In this document: positions 17,473 through 25,857 of the stretch, piece after piece
Numbering within the stretch: position 1 is the first letter of the stretch
How the letters are laid out: every line of letters begins with the position of its first letter
Origin: GCA-2737665 sp044344795
GTDB lineage: Bacteria > Bacteroidota > Bacteroidia > Palsa-965
Assembly: GCA_044344795.1 (NCBI GenBank)
Contig: JBIJCF010000006.1
Location: forward strand, 1 to 64,000
Reading direction: 5' to 3'
DNA length: 64,000 nt
Notes under the pieces: model-generated
The model's database searches: none
What the model was told of the DNA's origin: nothing
Seen by the model: the letters and a program-made list of their open reading frames with translations, nothing else
Translations under genes and position numbers: made by a program

Positions 17473-20094
17473 TTAACTTAAGGAAGCTACTAACGCACTT
17501 GCTTTCGTAAGCGCATTAGTAATACCTGCAGGATTGTTTCCGCCTGATGTTGCAAAAAACGGTTGACCTCCGCCACCGCCCTGGATTTCTTTTGCCAGAT
17601 CACGAATGATGTTACCTGCATTGAGCTTTTTGGCAGCAACCAATTCGTCCGAAATAATTAAAGTCAGTGAAGCCTTGCCTCCGATTTCTGCACCCAACAC
17701 CATCACCAAATTCTCCACTTGTTGACGCATTTCAAAGGCCATATCTTTTATGGCATCGGCAGAGTTTAGATCAATTTTCTCTCCAATGAAATTAATGCCG
17801 TTCACCGATTGAATCTTTTGCATCAAGTCACTTTTGATTACACGTGCTTTCTCGCGCATCAATTTCTCCAGTTCCTTTTCCAAAATGGATCGCTCTTCCT
17901 GCAAAGTTTGAATGCTCTTCAATACATCTTTCGGATTTTTTAATAGTTCTTTAATTTCCTTCACCAATCGCAACTGATCCTGGAAAAATGCTTCGGCTTT
18001 AATTGCAGAAATAGCTTCAATGCGTCGAATGCCGGCAGCAACAGCACCTTCACTCGCAATTTTAAACAAACCGATTTGACCGGTTGAATTAACGTGCGTT
18101 CCTCCGCACAATTCTATTGAATAGTTATTATCAAAGGTTACTACACGAACAACATCACCGTATTTCTCTCCGAACAATGCCATAGCGCCACGTTTACGGG
18201 CATCTTCCAATGCCATTTCACGAATGTCGGCCGGAATGTTCTCGCGAATTTTTTCATTCACAATTTGTTCGATACGCGACAACTCCTCTTCCGTTACTTT
18301 AGAAAAATGCGAGAAGTCGAAACGCAGATATTCTTCATTCACCAAAGAACCTTTTTGCTCTACATGTGTGCCCAACACCTGACGCAGTGCCGCATGCAAC
18401 AAATGTGTCGCACTGTGATTGTTGGCTGTTTGTTTGCGCTTTGATGCGTCCACCAATGCAGTAAACACACGATCCGGTTGCTCCGGTAAACGTTCTGCAA
18501 AATGAACGATCACGCCGTTTTCTTTTTTAGTATCAGTAATACGGATACGTTCGTTAGCCGTTTCCAGGTAGCCGGTATCGCCAACTTGTCCGCCGCTTTC
18601 CGCATAAAACGGAGTAACATCTAAAACAATTTGGTAAAACTCTTTTCCTTTTTGCTTGACGCGACGATAACGCACAATCTTCGATTCACTTTGCATCTGC
18701 TCGTAACCAACAAATGTTGTTGTCGCCTCTTTGATGAGTTCAATCCAATCATCAGTATCTATCGCTGTTGCAGCACGAGAGCGTTCCTTTTGTTCCGATA
18801 GATATTTACTGAAACCCTCCATGTCAACAGAACAGTTTTGTTCTCGTGCAAGAAGTTGCGTAAGATCAATAGGAAACCCAAATGTGTCGTACAATTCAAA
18901 TGCAAAGAAACCATCGATGATCTTGCCTTTGTTCTTGGACGCATAATCTTCAAATCGTGTGATACCTGCGGCAAGTGTACGCAAGAAGGCTTTTTCTTCT
19001 TCTTCAATTACTGAAGTAATTAATGTTTGCTGGGTGCGAAGTTCAGGGAAGAATTCTCCCATCTCCGCCGCCAATGTATCCACCAAACGACACAACAATG
19101 GTTCTTTGGTTGCTAAGAACGAATAATAATAACGCACCGCTCGACGCAGAATTCGTCTGATGACATAACCGGCACCTGTGTTGGAAGGCAACTGGCCGTC
19201 CGCAATAGCAAACGAAATTGCACGAATATGATCCGACAATACACGAATAGCGATATCTGTTTTTTCATTGTTGCCGTATGCAACGCCGGTTGACGAAGAA
19301 ATTTTTTGAATGATAGGTTGAAAAACATCCGTATCGTAATTCGATTGTTTGCCTTGCAATACGCGCACCAATCGCTCAAAGCCCATTCCGGTATCCACAT
19401 GTTGCGCCGGAAGTTTTTCGAGAGAACCGTCTGCTTTGCGATTGAATTCCATGAACACGTTGTTCCAGATTTCAATCACTTGGGGATGATCAGCGTTCAC
19501 CCATTTTGCACCGTCTTCTTTCGCGCGCTCTTCATCACTTCTCGAATCGAAATGAATTTCTGAACAAGGTCCGCATGGACCCTGATCGCCCATTTCCCAA
19601 AAATTATCTTTTTTATTGCCGCGTAAAATGTGCGACTCGGGTAAAAACTGTTTCCACAAATCGTAAGCTTCCTGATCGAACGGTAAATTATCATCAGCAC
19701 TTCCTTCAAATACGGTGGCGTACAAGCGATCTTTCGGCAACTTGTAAACTTCCGTCAATAATTCCCAACTCCATGCAATGGCTTCTTTTTTGAAATAATC
19801 GCCAAAGCTCCAATTGCCCAACATTTCGAACATGGTGTGGTGATATGTATCAACACCAACTTCTTCTAAGTCGTTATGTTTTCCGGATACACGCAAGCAT
19901 TTTTGTGTATCGGCAACGCGTGGCCATTTGATCGGCGCATTGCCCAAAAACCAATCCTTGAAAGGCGCCATGCCCGAATTGGTAAACATTAACGTAGGAT
20001 CATTTTTCACCACCATCGGAGCCGATGGAACAATTTCATGTCCTTTGGATTTGAAGAAATCTAAAAAGGTGCGACGTATATCTTTTGCGTTCAT
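17473..20094 (-). CDS. alaS: alanyl-tRNA synthetase
   Basis: Charges tRNA-Ala and edits mischarged Ser/Gly. 873 residues, full length. Class II core at the N-terminus (TNSGMAPFKDWFLG; motif 2 region with RVSGKHNDLEEVG), editing domain with HSATHLLHA near 558 and the zinc-site CGGTHV near 662, then the C-Ala domain ending with the glycine-rich GGGGGQPFFATSGG segment. Minus-strand TAACTTTG (20139-20132) is a good -7 box about 37 bases before the ATG. The downstream receptor gene has its own promoter, so alaS is probably monocistronic. Confidence 0.97.
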   Translation of the reverse strand: MNAKDIRRTFLDFFKSKGHEIVPSAPMVVKNDPTLMFTNSGMAPFKDWFLGNAPIKWPRVADTQKCLRVSGKHNDLEEVGVDTYHHTMFEMLGNWSFGDYFKKEAIAWSWELLTEVYKLPKDRLYATVFEGSADDNLPFDQEAYDLWKQFLPESHILRGNKKDNFWEMGDQGPCGPCSEIHFDSRSDEERAKEDGAKWVNADHPQVIEIWNNVFMEFNRKADGSLEKLPAQHVDTGMGFERLVRVLQGKQSNYDTDVFQPIIQKISSSTGVAYGNNEKTDIAIRVLSDHIRAISFAIADGQLPSNTGAGYVIRRILRRAVRYYYSFLATKEPLLCRLVDTLAAEMGEFFPELRTQQTLITSVIEEEEKAFLRTLAAGITRFEDYASKNKGKIIDGFFAFELYDTFGFPIDLTQLLAREQNCSVDMEGFSKYLSEQKERSRAATAIDTDDWIELIKEATTTFVGYEQMQSESKIVRYRRVKQKGKEFYQIVLDVTPFYAESGGQVGDTGYLETANERIRITDTKKENGVIVHFAERLPEQPDRVFTALVDASKRKQTANNHSATHLLHAALRQVLGTHVEQKGSLVNEEYLRFDFSHFSKVTEEELSRIEQIVNEKIRENIPADIREMALEDARKRGAMALFGEKYGDVVRVVTFDNNYSIELCGGTHVNSTGQIGLFKIASEGAVAAGIRRIEAISAIKAEAFFQDQLRLVKEIKELLKNPKDVLKSIQTLQEERSILEKELEKLMREKARVIKSDLMQKIQSVNGINFIGEKIDLNSADAIKDMAFEMRQQVENLVMVLGAEIGGKASLTLIISDELVAAKKLNAGNIIRDLAKEIQGGGGGQPFFATSGGNNPAGITNALTKASALVASLS

Positions 20095-20128
20095 AATATC
20101 AACAGGTGCAAGGCACTCGAATTTTGGA

Positions 20129-20158
20129 TTGCAAAGTTAGCCTATTTTGGTAACTTTG
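20129..20158 (+). promoter_or_regulatory. divergent promoter pair, M23 peptidase and alaS
   Basis: Plus: TTG (20129-20131), 19-base spacer, TAACTTTG (20151-20158), a full match to the Bacteroidota pattern, driving the gene at 20191. Minus: TAACTTTG at 20139-20132 for alaS. The two -7 boxes are identical and 11 bases apart, so the two promoters overlap. Confidence 0.6.
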
Positions 20159-20190
20159 AGAGGCTTCGGAATAGGGGAAGTCGGTGAGTT

Positions 20191-21162
20191 ATGTCAAAAA
20201 TCCGATACCGTTACAATACCAAAACACTTTCGTACGAAAAGGCCGAAACTCCTTTCCGTGTGCGTTTGTTTCGAGTGATTTCCTTCCTGGGAACGGCTTC
20301 CGTGATTGGTGTAATTTCGGTAATTATCGCTTTCCGATATTTCGATTCGCCGAAGGAAAAGCAAATGCGTCGAGAATTGGATAAGATGCGTTTTCAATAC
20401 GAACTCCTTAGTTCTCGTCTGGATAACCTGAATTTGGTATTGGCCGATCTGCAGCAACGTGACGACAATATTTACCGTGTAATTTTTGAAGCAGAACCTA
20501 TTCCGAGCGAGATTCGTATGGCCGGATTTGGAGGAGCTAACCGTAACAAAGAATTGGAAGGTTACGACAATTCAGACGTGATGATCATGCTCACACAAAA
20601 AATTGATCGCGTTTCTAAACAAATTTATATTCAGTCAAAGTCGTTTGATGAAGTGATCAAACTGGCGAAAAACAAGGAAAAGTTATTGTCTTCCATTCCT
20701 TCTATCATGCCGATCTCTGCAAAAGAATTGAAAGGAACTCCCTCAGGTTACGGTTACCGTACACATCCGATTTACAAAATCGTAAAAATGCATACCGGTA
20801 TGGATTTCAATGCTGCAATCGGAACACCGATTTATGCAACAGGTGATGGTGTTGTGGATCGCGCGGATGCGGAAGCTGCAGGATATGGAAGTCACGTTGT
20901 TATAAATCACGGATTCGGTTACCAAACATTGTATGGTCACATGAGTAAAATGTTGGTGAAACCCGGCCAGGTAGTGAAACGTGGCGAGATTATTGGATTA
21001 GTGGGTAATTCCGGAATTTCCAGCGGACCTCACGTTCATTATGAAGTGATTCGTAACGGTGAAAAAGTAAATCCGGTGAATTATTACTTCCTGGATTTAA
21101 CGCCGGAAGAATATTTGAAAATCATTGAACAATCGGAGCAATCCAATCAATCTTTCGACTAA
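20191..21162 (+). CDS. M23 family membrane-anchored peptidoglycan endopeptidase
   Basis: 323 residues. Cytoplasmic tail, one membrane segment (about 28-50), a helical or coiled region (55-165) and a LytM/M23 domain (about 180-300). Zinc ligands H201 and D205 sit in MHTGMDF and HVHYE (281-285) supplies the third; H250 is the catalytic partner. All key residues are present, so it should be an active endopeptidase rather than an inactive NlpD/EnvC-type activator. The stop TAA overlaps the ATG of the CapA-like gene by one base (TAATG), which implies translational coupling. Confidence 0.92.
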   Translation: MSKIRYRYNTKTLSYEKAETPFRVRLFRVISFLGTASVIGVISVIIAFRYFDSPKEKQMRRELDKMRFQYELLSSRLDNLNLVLADLQQRDDNIYRVIFEAEPIPSEIRMAGFGGANRNKELEGYDNSDVMIMLTQKIDRVSKQIYIQSKSFDEVIKLAKNKEKLLSSIPSIMPISAKELKGTPSGYGYRTHPIYKIVKMHTGMDFNAAIGTPIYATGDGVVDRADAEAAGYGSHVVINHGFGYQTLYGHMSKMLVKPGQVVKRGEIIGLVGNSGISSGPHVHYEVIRNGEKVNPVNYYFLDLTPEEYLKIIEQSEQSNQSFD

Positions 21163-22193
21163 TGCGCAATCTTTTTTTGCTGTTTGTTTTCGTTGTTTCT
21201 TCAACATTAACTGCAGGTGACACCATTCGAGTTGTAGGTGTAGGTGATATCATGATCGGAACCAATTTCCCGGGCAAAGAACATTTACCACCCAACGATG
21301 GCAAGGATATATTTACACCGGTGAAATCTTATTTGCAAGATGCGGATATTACTTTCGGGAATTGTGAGGGCACATTTTTAGATTCAGGTGGTACATTGAA
21401 AAAATGTTCTGATCCTAAAAAGTGTTATGCGTTTCGTCAGCCTACGCGTTACGCGGGATATTTGGTGGATGCCGGATTTGATGTGGTAAGCGTCGCAAAT
21501 AATCATGTTGGCGATTTTGGTGAAGAAGGGCGTGTATCAACGTCCAATACATTGCGCAACGCCGGTTTACATTTTGCGGGATTGTTATCACAGCCTTCTG
21601 TGAAGTTTGAGAAAAACGGTGTGAAATATGGTTTTTGTGCATTCGCTCCAAATACCGGAACCGTTGATATTCGCGACATTCCGGGTGCAAAAGCTATTGT
21701 GCAGGAATTAGACAGCACTTGTGATATAGTGATTGTATCGTTCCACGGTGGGGCAGAGGGTGCAACTAAAAATCGTGTAACACGAGAAACTGAATTATTT
21801 CTCGGCGAGAATCGCGGGAATGTGCATGCTTTTTCACACGCTGTAATAGATGCAGGAGCAGACATTGTTTTCGGCCATGGCCCACACGTGCCGCGAGCTG
21901 TGGAGTTGTACAAAGATCGTTTCATTGCCTATAGCATGGGGAATTTCTGTACGTATTCGCGATTTAATTTGCGCGGAAATGGAGGTTATGCGCCAATCGT
22001 AATTGTTGATGTGGATTCTACCGGAAAGTTCGTGTCAGGAAAAATTATTCCTATTGTGCAATTAGGAGAAGGCGGTCCTTCTATTGATCCGAACAAACAG
22101 GCCATCTTCGAAATGCAACGTTTGACAAAAGAAGATTTTCCTGAAACACCAATCATCATTAGCGATGAAGGTGATATTCGCAGAAAGCAATAA
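21162..22193 (+). CDS. CapA-like metallophosphatase-fold protein
   Basis: 343 residues with a signal peptide (MRNLFLLFVFVVSSTLTAG). The calcineurin-like fold of the CapA/PgsA family is marked by GVGDIMIGT (26-34, metal D29), GNCEGT, NNHVGDFG, SFHGGAE and HGPHVPR. In Bacillus, CapA/PgsA takes part in poly-gamma-glutamate export; stand-alone homologues are common and mostly uncharacterised. Here no capB or capC is present. Tight coupling to an M23 endopeptidase and convergence with an NlpC/P60 gene point to a cell-envelope job. Function beyond fold is inference. Confidence 0.85.
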   Translation: MRNLFLLFVFVVSSTLTAGDTIRVVGVGDIMIGTNFPGKEHLPPNDGKDIFTPVKSYLQDADITFGNCEGTFLDSGGTLKKCSDPKKCYAFRQPTRYAGYLVDAGFDVVSVANNHVGDFGEEGRVSTSNTLRNAGLHFAGLLSQPSVKFEKNGVKYGFCAFAPNTGTVDIRDIPGAKAIVQELDSTCDIVIVSFHGGAEGATKNRVTRETELFLGENRGNVHAFSHAVIDAGADIVFGHGPHVPRAVELYKDRFIAYSMGNFCTYSRFNLRGNGGYAPIVIVDVDSTGKFVSGKIIPIVQLGEGGPSIDPNKQAIFEMQRLTKEDFPETPIIISDEGDIRRKQ

Positions 22194-22207
22194 TCAGAAA
22201 TAGTGAG

Positions 22208-22726
22208 TTAGTATGAAATACGGCGCGCCTGCAGGTAACGCTGCTGGTAGTATTTCATGTTGTAATATTCATCAATGATCACACCGCGATGTGTAGCATG
22301 AATCATCTTGATGGAGCCCGGTTTAACATCGATCACCAACGACACGTGACCCACACGCGGATTAGAAAGTGAACGTCCTTTGAAAAACATCAAATCACCT
22401 TTCCGAATATCTTCAAACTTAATTTCCTCTCCTTGTGTTGCTAATGCCGTGCTACTGGTCGGTAATGTTACACCGGCATTTCCGTGCACATAAGAAACAA
22501 AGTGCGAGCAATCGAATCCGCTTCCCGGATTCATCGCACCATAACGGTAAGGTGTTCCGATAAACTTTTTCGAGAAGTTGATCACGCTATCCGTAATCAT
22601 TTCGCGTGTCACGCTATCTGCAACCACAACAGTAGCTTCCTGCTCATGAGTCACAAGCGGAGCTTCCGGTTTATCTGCAGCAAATAACCACAGCAGGTTG
22701 AACAAATAGATGAATAAGATTTTCAT
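22208..22726 (-). CDS. NlpC/P60 family peptidase
   Basis: 172 residues, N-terminal signal peptide (MKILFIYLFNLLWLFAA), then a C40 papain-like domain. The catalytic triad candidates are C73 in GSGFDCSHFV, H127 in VGHVSLVID and H143 or H146 near IHATHRGV. Members cleave D-Glu-diamino acid bonds in peptidoglycan stem peptides. It converges on the CapA-like gene with a 14-base gap. A minus-strand -7 box, TATTTTTG (22742-22735), ends eight bases before the ATG. Confidence 0.9.
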   Translation of the reverse strand: MKILFIYLFNLLWLFAADKPEAPLVTHEQEATVVVADSVTREMITDSVINFSKKFIGTPYRYGAMNPGSGFDCSHFVSYVHGNAGVTLPTSSTALATQGEEIKFEDIRKGDLMFFKGRSLSNPRVGHVSLVIDVKPGSIKMIHATHRGVIIDEYYNMKYYQQRYLQARRISY

Positions 22727-22734
22727 GACGGGTG

Positions 22735-22742
22735 CAAAAATA
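22735..22742 (-). promoter_or_regulatory. -7 box for the NlpC/P60 gene
   Basis: Minus-strand TATTTTTG fits TAnnTTTG and ends eight bases before the start codon at 22726. No clear -33 TTG at the normal distance. Confidence 0.35.
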
Positions 22743-22788
22743 GGATAATTATGTAGAAGTCAGCAGATTAGTTATTAACGGCGGTGAA

Positions 22789-22872
22789 TTACGCCAACAC
22801 GCTAACCTTAATTACCGGAGTTTTCAGAATCTTTTGCGAGAATTCGTCAAGTGTTTTTAAGGAGTCTTCTGA
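22789..22872 (-). pseudogene. possible 3' remnant of a degraded gene
   Basis: A 27-codon frame, without a start codon and preceded in frame by TAA, ends in a TAA stop. It reads SEDSLKTLDEFSQ then KILKTPVIKVSVLA: a helical stretch and then a strand, with codon use like the neighbours. This looks like the C-terminus of a lost protein, but it is short and could be chance. Family not recognised. Confidence 0.25.
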
Positions 22873-22913
22873 TTAAATTAAATTTTCTGAAAAACTTCAC
22901 CGCTTCAAACCCG

Positions 22914-22939
22914 CAGTCTACGATTTAAATCGTAGACTG
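22914..22939. repeat. 26-bp perfect palindrome, REP-like
   Basis: Half-site CAGTCTACGATTT followed directly by its exact complement, with no loop. It contains CTAC/GTAG as found at the foot of RAYT-associated REP elements. It lies in a divergent intergenic region, so it is not a terminator. Confidence 0.6.
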
Positions 22940-22991
22940 AAGTATTATCCGCACAAAACTAGTGCGTGTGCATTTTCTCACAGACATAAAT

Positions 22992-23025
22992 TTTCCAACA
23001 TCACTCTCTTTATTTCCAACATCAC
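22992..23025 (+). repeat. 13-bp direct repeat upstream of the MerR gene
   Basis: TTTCCAACATCAC occurs at 22992-23004 and 23013-23025, a 21-base period, inside a wider pyrimidine-rich TTCC/CTCA stretch reaching to 23056. It may be a binding-site pair or a degenerate intergenic repeat. Confidence 0.45.
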
Positions 23026-23056
23026 CTTTCTCCCTCATTCCTTTCCCTCAATTTCC

Positions 23057-23064
23057 TACCTTTA
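23057..23064 (+). promoter_or_regulatory. -7 box for the MerR-type regulator
   Basis: TACCTTTA, one mismatch from TAnnTTTG, eight bases before the ATG at 23073. It supports that ATG over an in-frame start at 22962. Confidence 0.35.
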
Positions 23065-23072
23065 TTCCGTAT

Positions 23073-23408
23073 ATGCCATACAAGGAAAAAGAAACCGAAA
23101 AACTGTACTACTCTATTGGTGAAGTCGCGAAGATGTTCAACGTCAATGCATCGTTAATTCGGTTTTGGGAAAAGGAATTCGATATCATCAAACCTCAGAA
23201 AAATCGCAAAGGAAATCGTTCGTTTACCGCCGCTGATATTGACAACTTCCGCCGCATCTTTCACTTGGTAAAAGAGCGTGGCTACACCCTGCAGGGTGCA
23301 AAAGAAAAACTTCGCCAAAATAAAGACGAAGTTTTCAATGAAGTGGATATGATTGCTTCTTTGGAACGCGTAAAATCGTTTTTACTCGAACTCAAAAAGA
23401 GTTTATAA
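23073..23408 (+). CDS. MerR family transcriptional regulator
   Basis: 111 residues from the ATG at 23073. The winged helix-turn-helix lies at 12-75: YYSIGEVAKMFNVNASLIRFWEKEFDII, then the wing KNRKGNRSFTAADI. A helical tail with no effector domain and no metal-binding cysteines follows. Such short MerR proteins are conserved in Bacteroidota; the target is unknown. The longer open frame starting at 22962 runs through the low-complexity repeat and lacks homology-like sequence, so I reject it. It converges on the PD40 gene with a five-base gap. Confidence 0.88.
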   Translation: MPYKEKETEKLYYSIGEVAKMFNVNASLIRFWEKEFDIIKPQKNRKGNRSFTAADIDNFRRIFHLVKERGYTLQGAKEKLRQNKDEVFNEVDMIASLERVKSFLLELKKSL

Positions 23409-23413
23409 AAGAT

Positions 23414-25042
23414 TTACTCTCTGTACATAATGAAATGTTTGACCATCTCAAACGTTCCTCCCGATTTGTCGGCTTCTAATTTCACAGATTCTTTGATGGC
23501 TTTAAAGCCCGCAATTTCAATGCGAATCTCATAATTCTTATCGCCTTCCAATTCAATTTGATAATTGCCCTGAGCGCTGGAAGTGGTTGATCCAACTAGC
23601 TTTCCGGTTGCATCAAAAATTTTCACTTCTGCAGCTACAGCTTTTCCGTTGCCATCAAATACCGATCCTGTCAACAAAGACATTACAGGTCCTTCTTTCT
23701 TCTTAGGCAACAGTACGGTCATGTCCACTACCCACAAATCACGACCGCCCAATCCTCCTTGACGATCAGAATCTACGTATGCAGTTTTTCCTTCATTAGT
23801 TACCACGAACATGCGCTCGTTAGCCACAGTATTAATTGGATACCCCATGTTTACAGGTGTGCTCCATTGACCGTTTTCAAAGCGTGTCATGAAAATATCA
23901 TAACCGCCCATGCTGTTGTGTCCGTTCGAGCAGAAGTATAAAGTCTTTCCATCTGCGGCCGGGAAAATTCCGCCTTCATCATATTCGGTGTTAATGGTTG
24001 GACCAAGATTAACAGGATCACTCCATTTATTCTTATCCACTTTTTTACACATCCAAATGTCTGAACGTCCGTATCCTTTCTGACCTTTGTACGGTAAATC
24101 TTGTCCGCGCTCACTCATGAAATACAAAGTGTTGCCGTCAGGAGAAAGTACTGCGCCGTCTTCAAAATAACTGGTATTAATGCCACGACCCATATTCTTT
24201 GGAGTGCCCCATTTTCCTGAACCGCTTCGTTTTGAAACATAAATTTCACCACCGCGTGCTTCTTCCGCATTGTTGATGTAGATAAACATTTGCTTACCGT
24301 CCGGAGAAATACTGCAGGCAGCATCGTGTCCTTCAGAATTTACAGAACCACGAACCAAAGTCACTTCGCCCCAGGTTGATTTCGCTGAGTCCCACGCACA
24401 ATCATAAATATCTTCAAAGTAACCGCTATCCGATTCTTTATCAACATCTGCCGACTTACCATCAGGACGACGAGAAGTACAAATCATAGTCTTCCCATCT
24501 GCCGTGATTGAAGGGCGTTTATCATCGTAAGGACTATTTACAATAGCACCCAAATTTGTTACGGTAACTTTTTTCGGCGTTGCCATCATTGACTTCGCCG
24601 TTTGACATTGATTGAGGTAATAATCGATTTCTTTCGTTTTAGGAGCATTAGCCGCATTCACTGCTTTAGCTGCAATATATTCGTTAATCGCATCATCGGT
24701 TCTTCCTTTAATTTGATAGCAACGACCCAACATAAATCGAATTCCGGGATTCGCTTTTTCATTCAACGACTTCGCTTTTTCAAACTCGGCCTGAGCCCTG
24801 TCTAGTTCATCCATATAAAACAAACATTCTCCAACATGAAAAGCAAGGTTGGCATCGTTCGGATTGGTGTTCTGAACTTCTTTATACAGATTAAGTGCTT
24901 TCAAATAATCGCCTGCATTGTAAGCTTGCGAAGCATTGAATAACTTGACTTCATCGCCCGTTTTGGCAACAACATTTTGTCCTGATAAATTAAATGTAGT
25001 CAAGAGTGCGAGGAGCACTACAACAACAGAAACGTTCTTCAT
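23414..25042 (-). CDS. TPR / PD40 beta-propeller / CNA-like envelope protein
   Basis: 542 residues: signal peptide (about 1-22, ending LSGQ), TPR repeats (about 30-145), a PD40/WD40-like propeller (about 170-440, with repeated SPDGKQMF, SPDGNTLYF and AADGKTLYF blades), and a carboxypeptidase-regulatory-like beta domain (about 455-530). T9SS component PorE and related Bacteroidota proteins have this order followed by an OmpA domain; here the protein ends without one. It may act in the outer membrane or periplasm. Upstream, minus TTG-N17/20-TATATTTG (25092-25062) is a good promoter. Confidence 0.82.
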   Translation of the reverse strand: MKNVSVVVVLLALLTTFNLSGQNVVAKTGDEVKLFNASQAYNAGDYLKALNLYKEVQNTNPNDANLAFHVGECLFYMDELDRAQAEFEKAKSLNEKANPGIRFMLGRCYQIKGRTDDAINEYIAAKAVNAANAPKTKEIDYYLNQCQTAKSMMATPKKVTVTNLGAIVNSPYDDKRPSITADGKTMICTSRRPDGKSADVDKESDSGYFEDIYDCAWDSAKSTWGEVTLVRGSVNSEGHDAACSISPDGKQMFIYINNAEEARGGEIYVSKRSGSGKWGTPKNMGRGINTSYFEDGAVLSPDGNTLYFMSERGQDLPYKGQKGYGRSDIWMCKKVDKNKWSDPVNLGPTINTEYDEGGIFPAADGKTLYFCSNGHNSMGGYDIFMTRFENGQWSTPVNMGYPINTVANERMFVVTNEGKTAYVDSDRQGGLGGRDLWVVDMTVLLPKKKEGPVMSLLTGSVFDGNGKAVAAEVKIFDATGKLVGSTTSSAQGNYQIELEGDKNYEIRIEIAGFKAIKESVKLEADKSGGTFEMVKHFIMYRE

Positions 25043-25061
25043 AAGTGGCTTATGTAATGAA

Positions 25062-25092
25062 CAAATATAGGATTTGCCTCGAAATACAACAA
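25062..25092 (-). promoter_or_regulatory. promoter of the PD40/TPR gene
   Basis: Minus-strand TATATTTG (25069-25062) with TTG at 25092-25090 (spacer 20) or 25089-25087 (spacer 17). Leader of about 15-20 bases. Confidence 0.5.
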
Positions 25093-25107
25093 GTTTGTCG
25101 CACTATT

Positions 25108-25857
25108 CTATGCGTTGATCTGTTGAAGAAACAGCTGCATCCCTAGAATAATTTCATTGCTAAATCGATGTTTAATATCCTGAGTCAGATATTTTTTCAA
25201 ATCAACAGACGGGTATTTCGGTTGCCATTCCACAATAACATCATCTATATGATCAACTCCGTATGATAATGCGGATGCAAATTGCTGTAATACTTCTGTT
25301 GATAATTCTCGCGTGGTTACCCAAACGGCGAATGCGAAACCAAGACCTGTGTGCTTGTGCCATTCATGGGCCAGATCGTATTGATGTGGAAATTTTCCGT
25401 TCAACGAAAATGTGCGATCGCCGATGACAACTGCTGCGGTTGTGCCGTTAATATCATTTTCAAAACCGGGCTGTGCTGCTACAAATTGAGGTGAACATTT
25501 AAAATGATCGCGAAAAAGCAGCTGCACCAAACGAACGGAAGTGCGCGACTGATAATCCAGCACAACAGTTGTAATTTCTTCAACCGGAACCTGAGCATAC
25601 AACATTACGGTTTGAACTGGACCAATAGCGCCAATACCAAAGCCGGGAATAATAGTCGCATTCGGAACTTGATACAATGCCCCAACAGGTAATAATCCGA
25701 TGTCCGCATTTCCGTGAATTAATTTATCTGCGCACGCCGACGGAATATCTTCTGATACTGTAATCGGCAAGCCTTGTTGCACGGCATGTTGAAGTCCATA
25801 GATGTACGGCTTGGTATTGAGATATGAAACTGCGGAGACACGCACTATTTCGCTCAT
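25108..25857 (-). CDS. mqnA: chorismate dehydratase MqnA
   Basis: First step of the futalosine menaquinone pathway: chorismate to 3-enolpyruvylbenzoate. 249 residues, periplasmic-binding-protein-like fold. VSAVSYLNTKPYIYGL at the N-terminus, IPSACADKLIHGNADIGLLPVGAL and VVLDYQSRTSVRLVQLL are typical of MqnA. MqnD has a similar fold but lacks this N-terminal stretch. Its ATG overlaps the end of the EI24 gene by four bases. Other futalosine genes (mqnB, C, D, E) are not in the window. Confidence 0.9.
   Translation of the reverse strand: MSEIVRVSAVSYLNTKPYIYGLQHAVQQGLPITVSEDIPSACADKLIHGNADIGLLPVGALYQVPNATIIPGFGIGAIGPVQTVMLYAQVPVEEITTVVLDYQSRTSVRLVQLLFRDHFKCSPQFVAAQPGFENDINGTTAAVVIGDRTFSLNGKFPHQYDLAHEWHKHTGLGFAFAVWVTTRELSTEVLQQFASALSYGVDHIDDVIVEWQPKYPSVDLKKYLTQDIKHRFSNEIILGMQLFLQQINA

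Larger units (their letters stand above)
22743..23056. other. longest intergenic region of the window
   Basis: Divergent gap between the NlpC/P60 and MerR genes. From left to right it holds a minus-strand 27-codon open stretch that looks like a gene tail (22789-22872), a 26-bp perfect palindrome (22914-22939), and a TTCC-rich run with a 13-bp direct repeat (22992-23025). No RNA gene is recognisable. Confidence 0.6.

Noticed and set aside
22962..23072. N-terminal extension of the MerR frame by 37 codons
   Set aside because: It runs through TTCC-rich repeat DNA, encodes an unlikely Pro/Phe/Ser string, and lies upstream of the -7 box at 23057.
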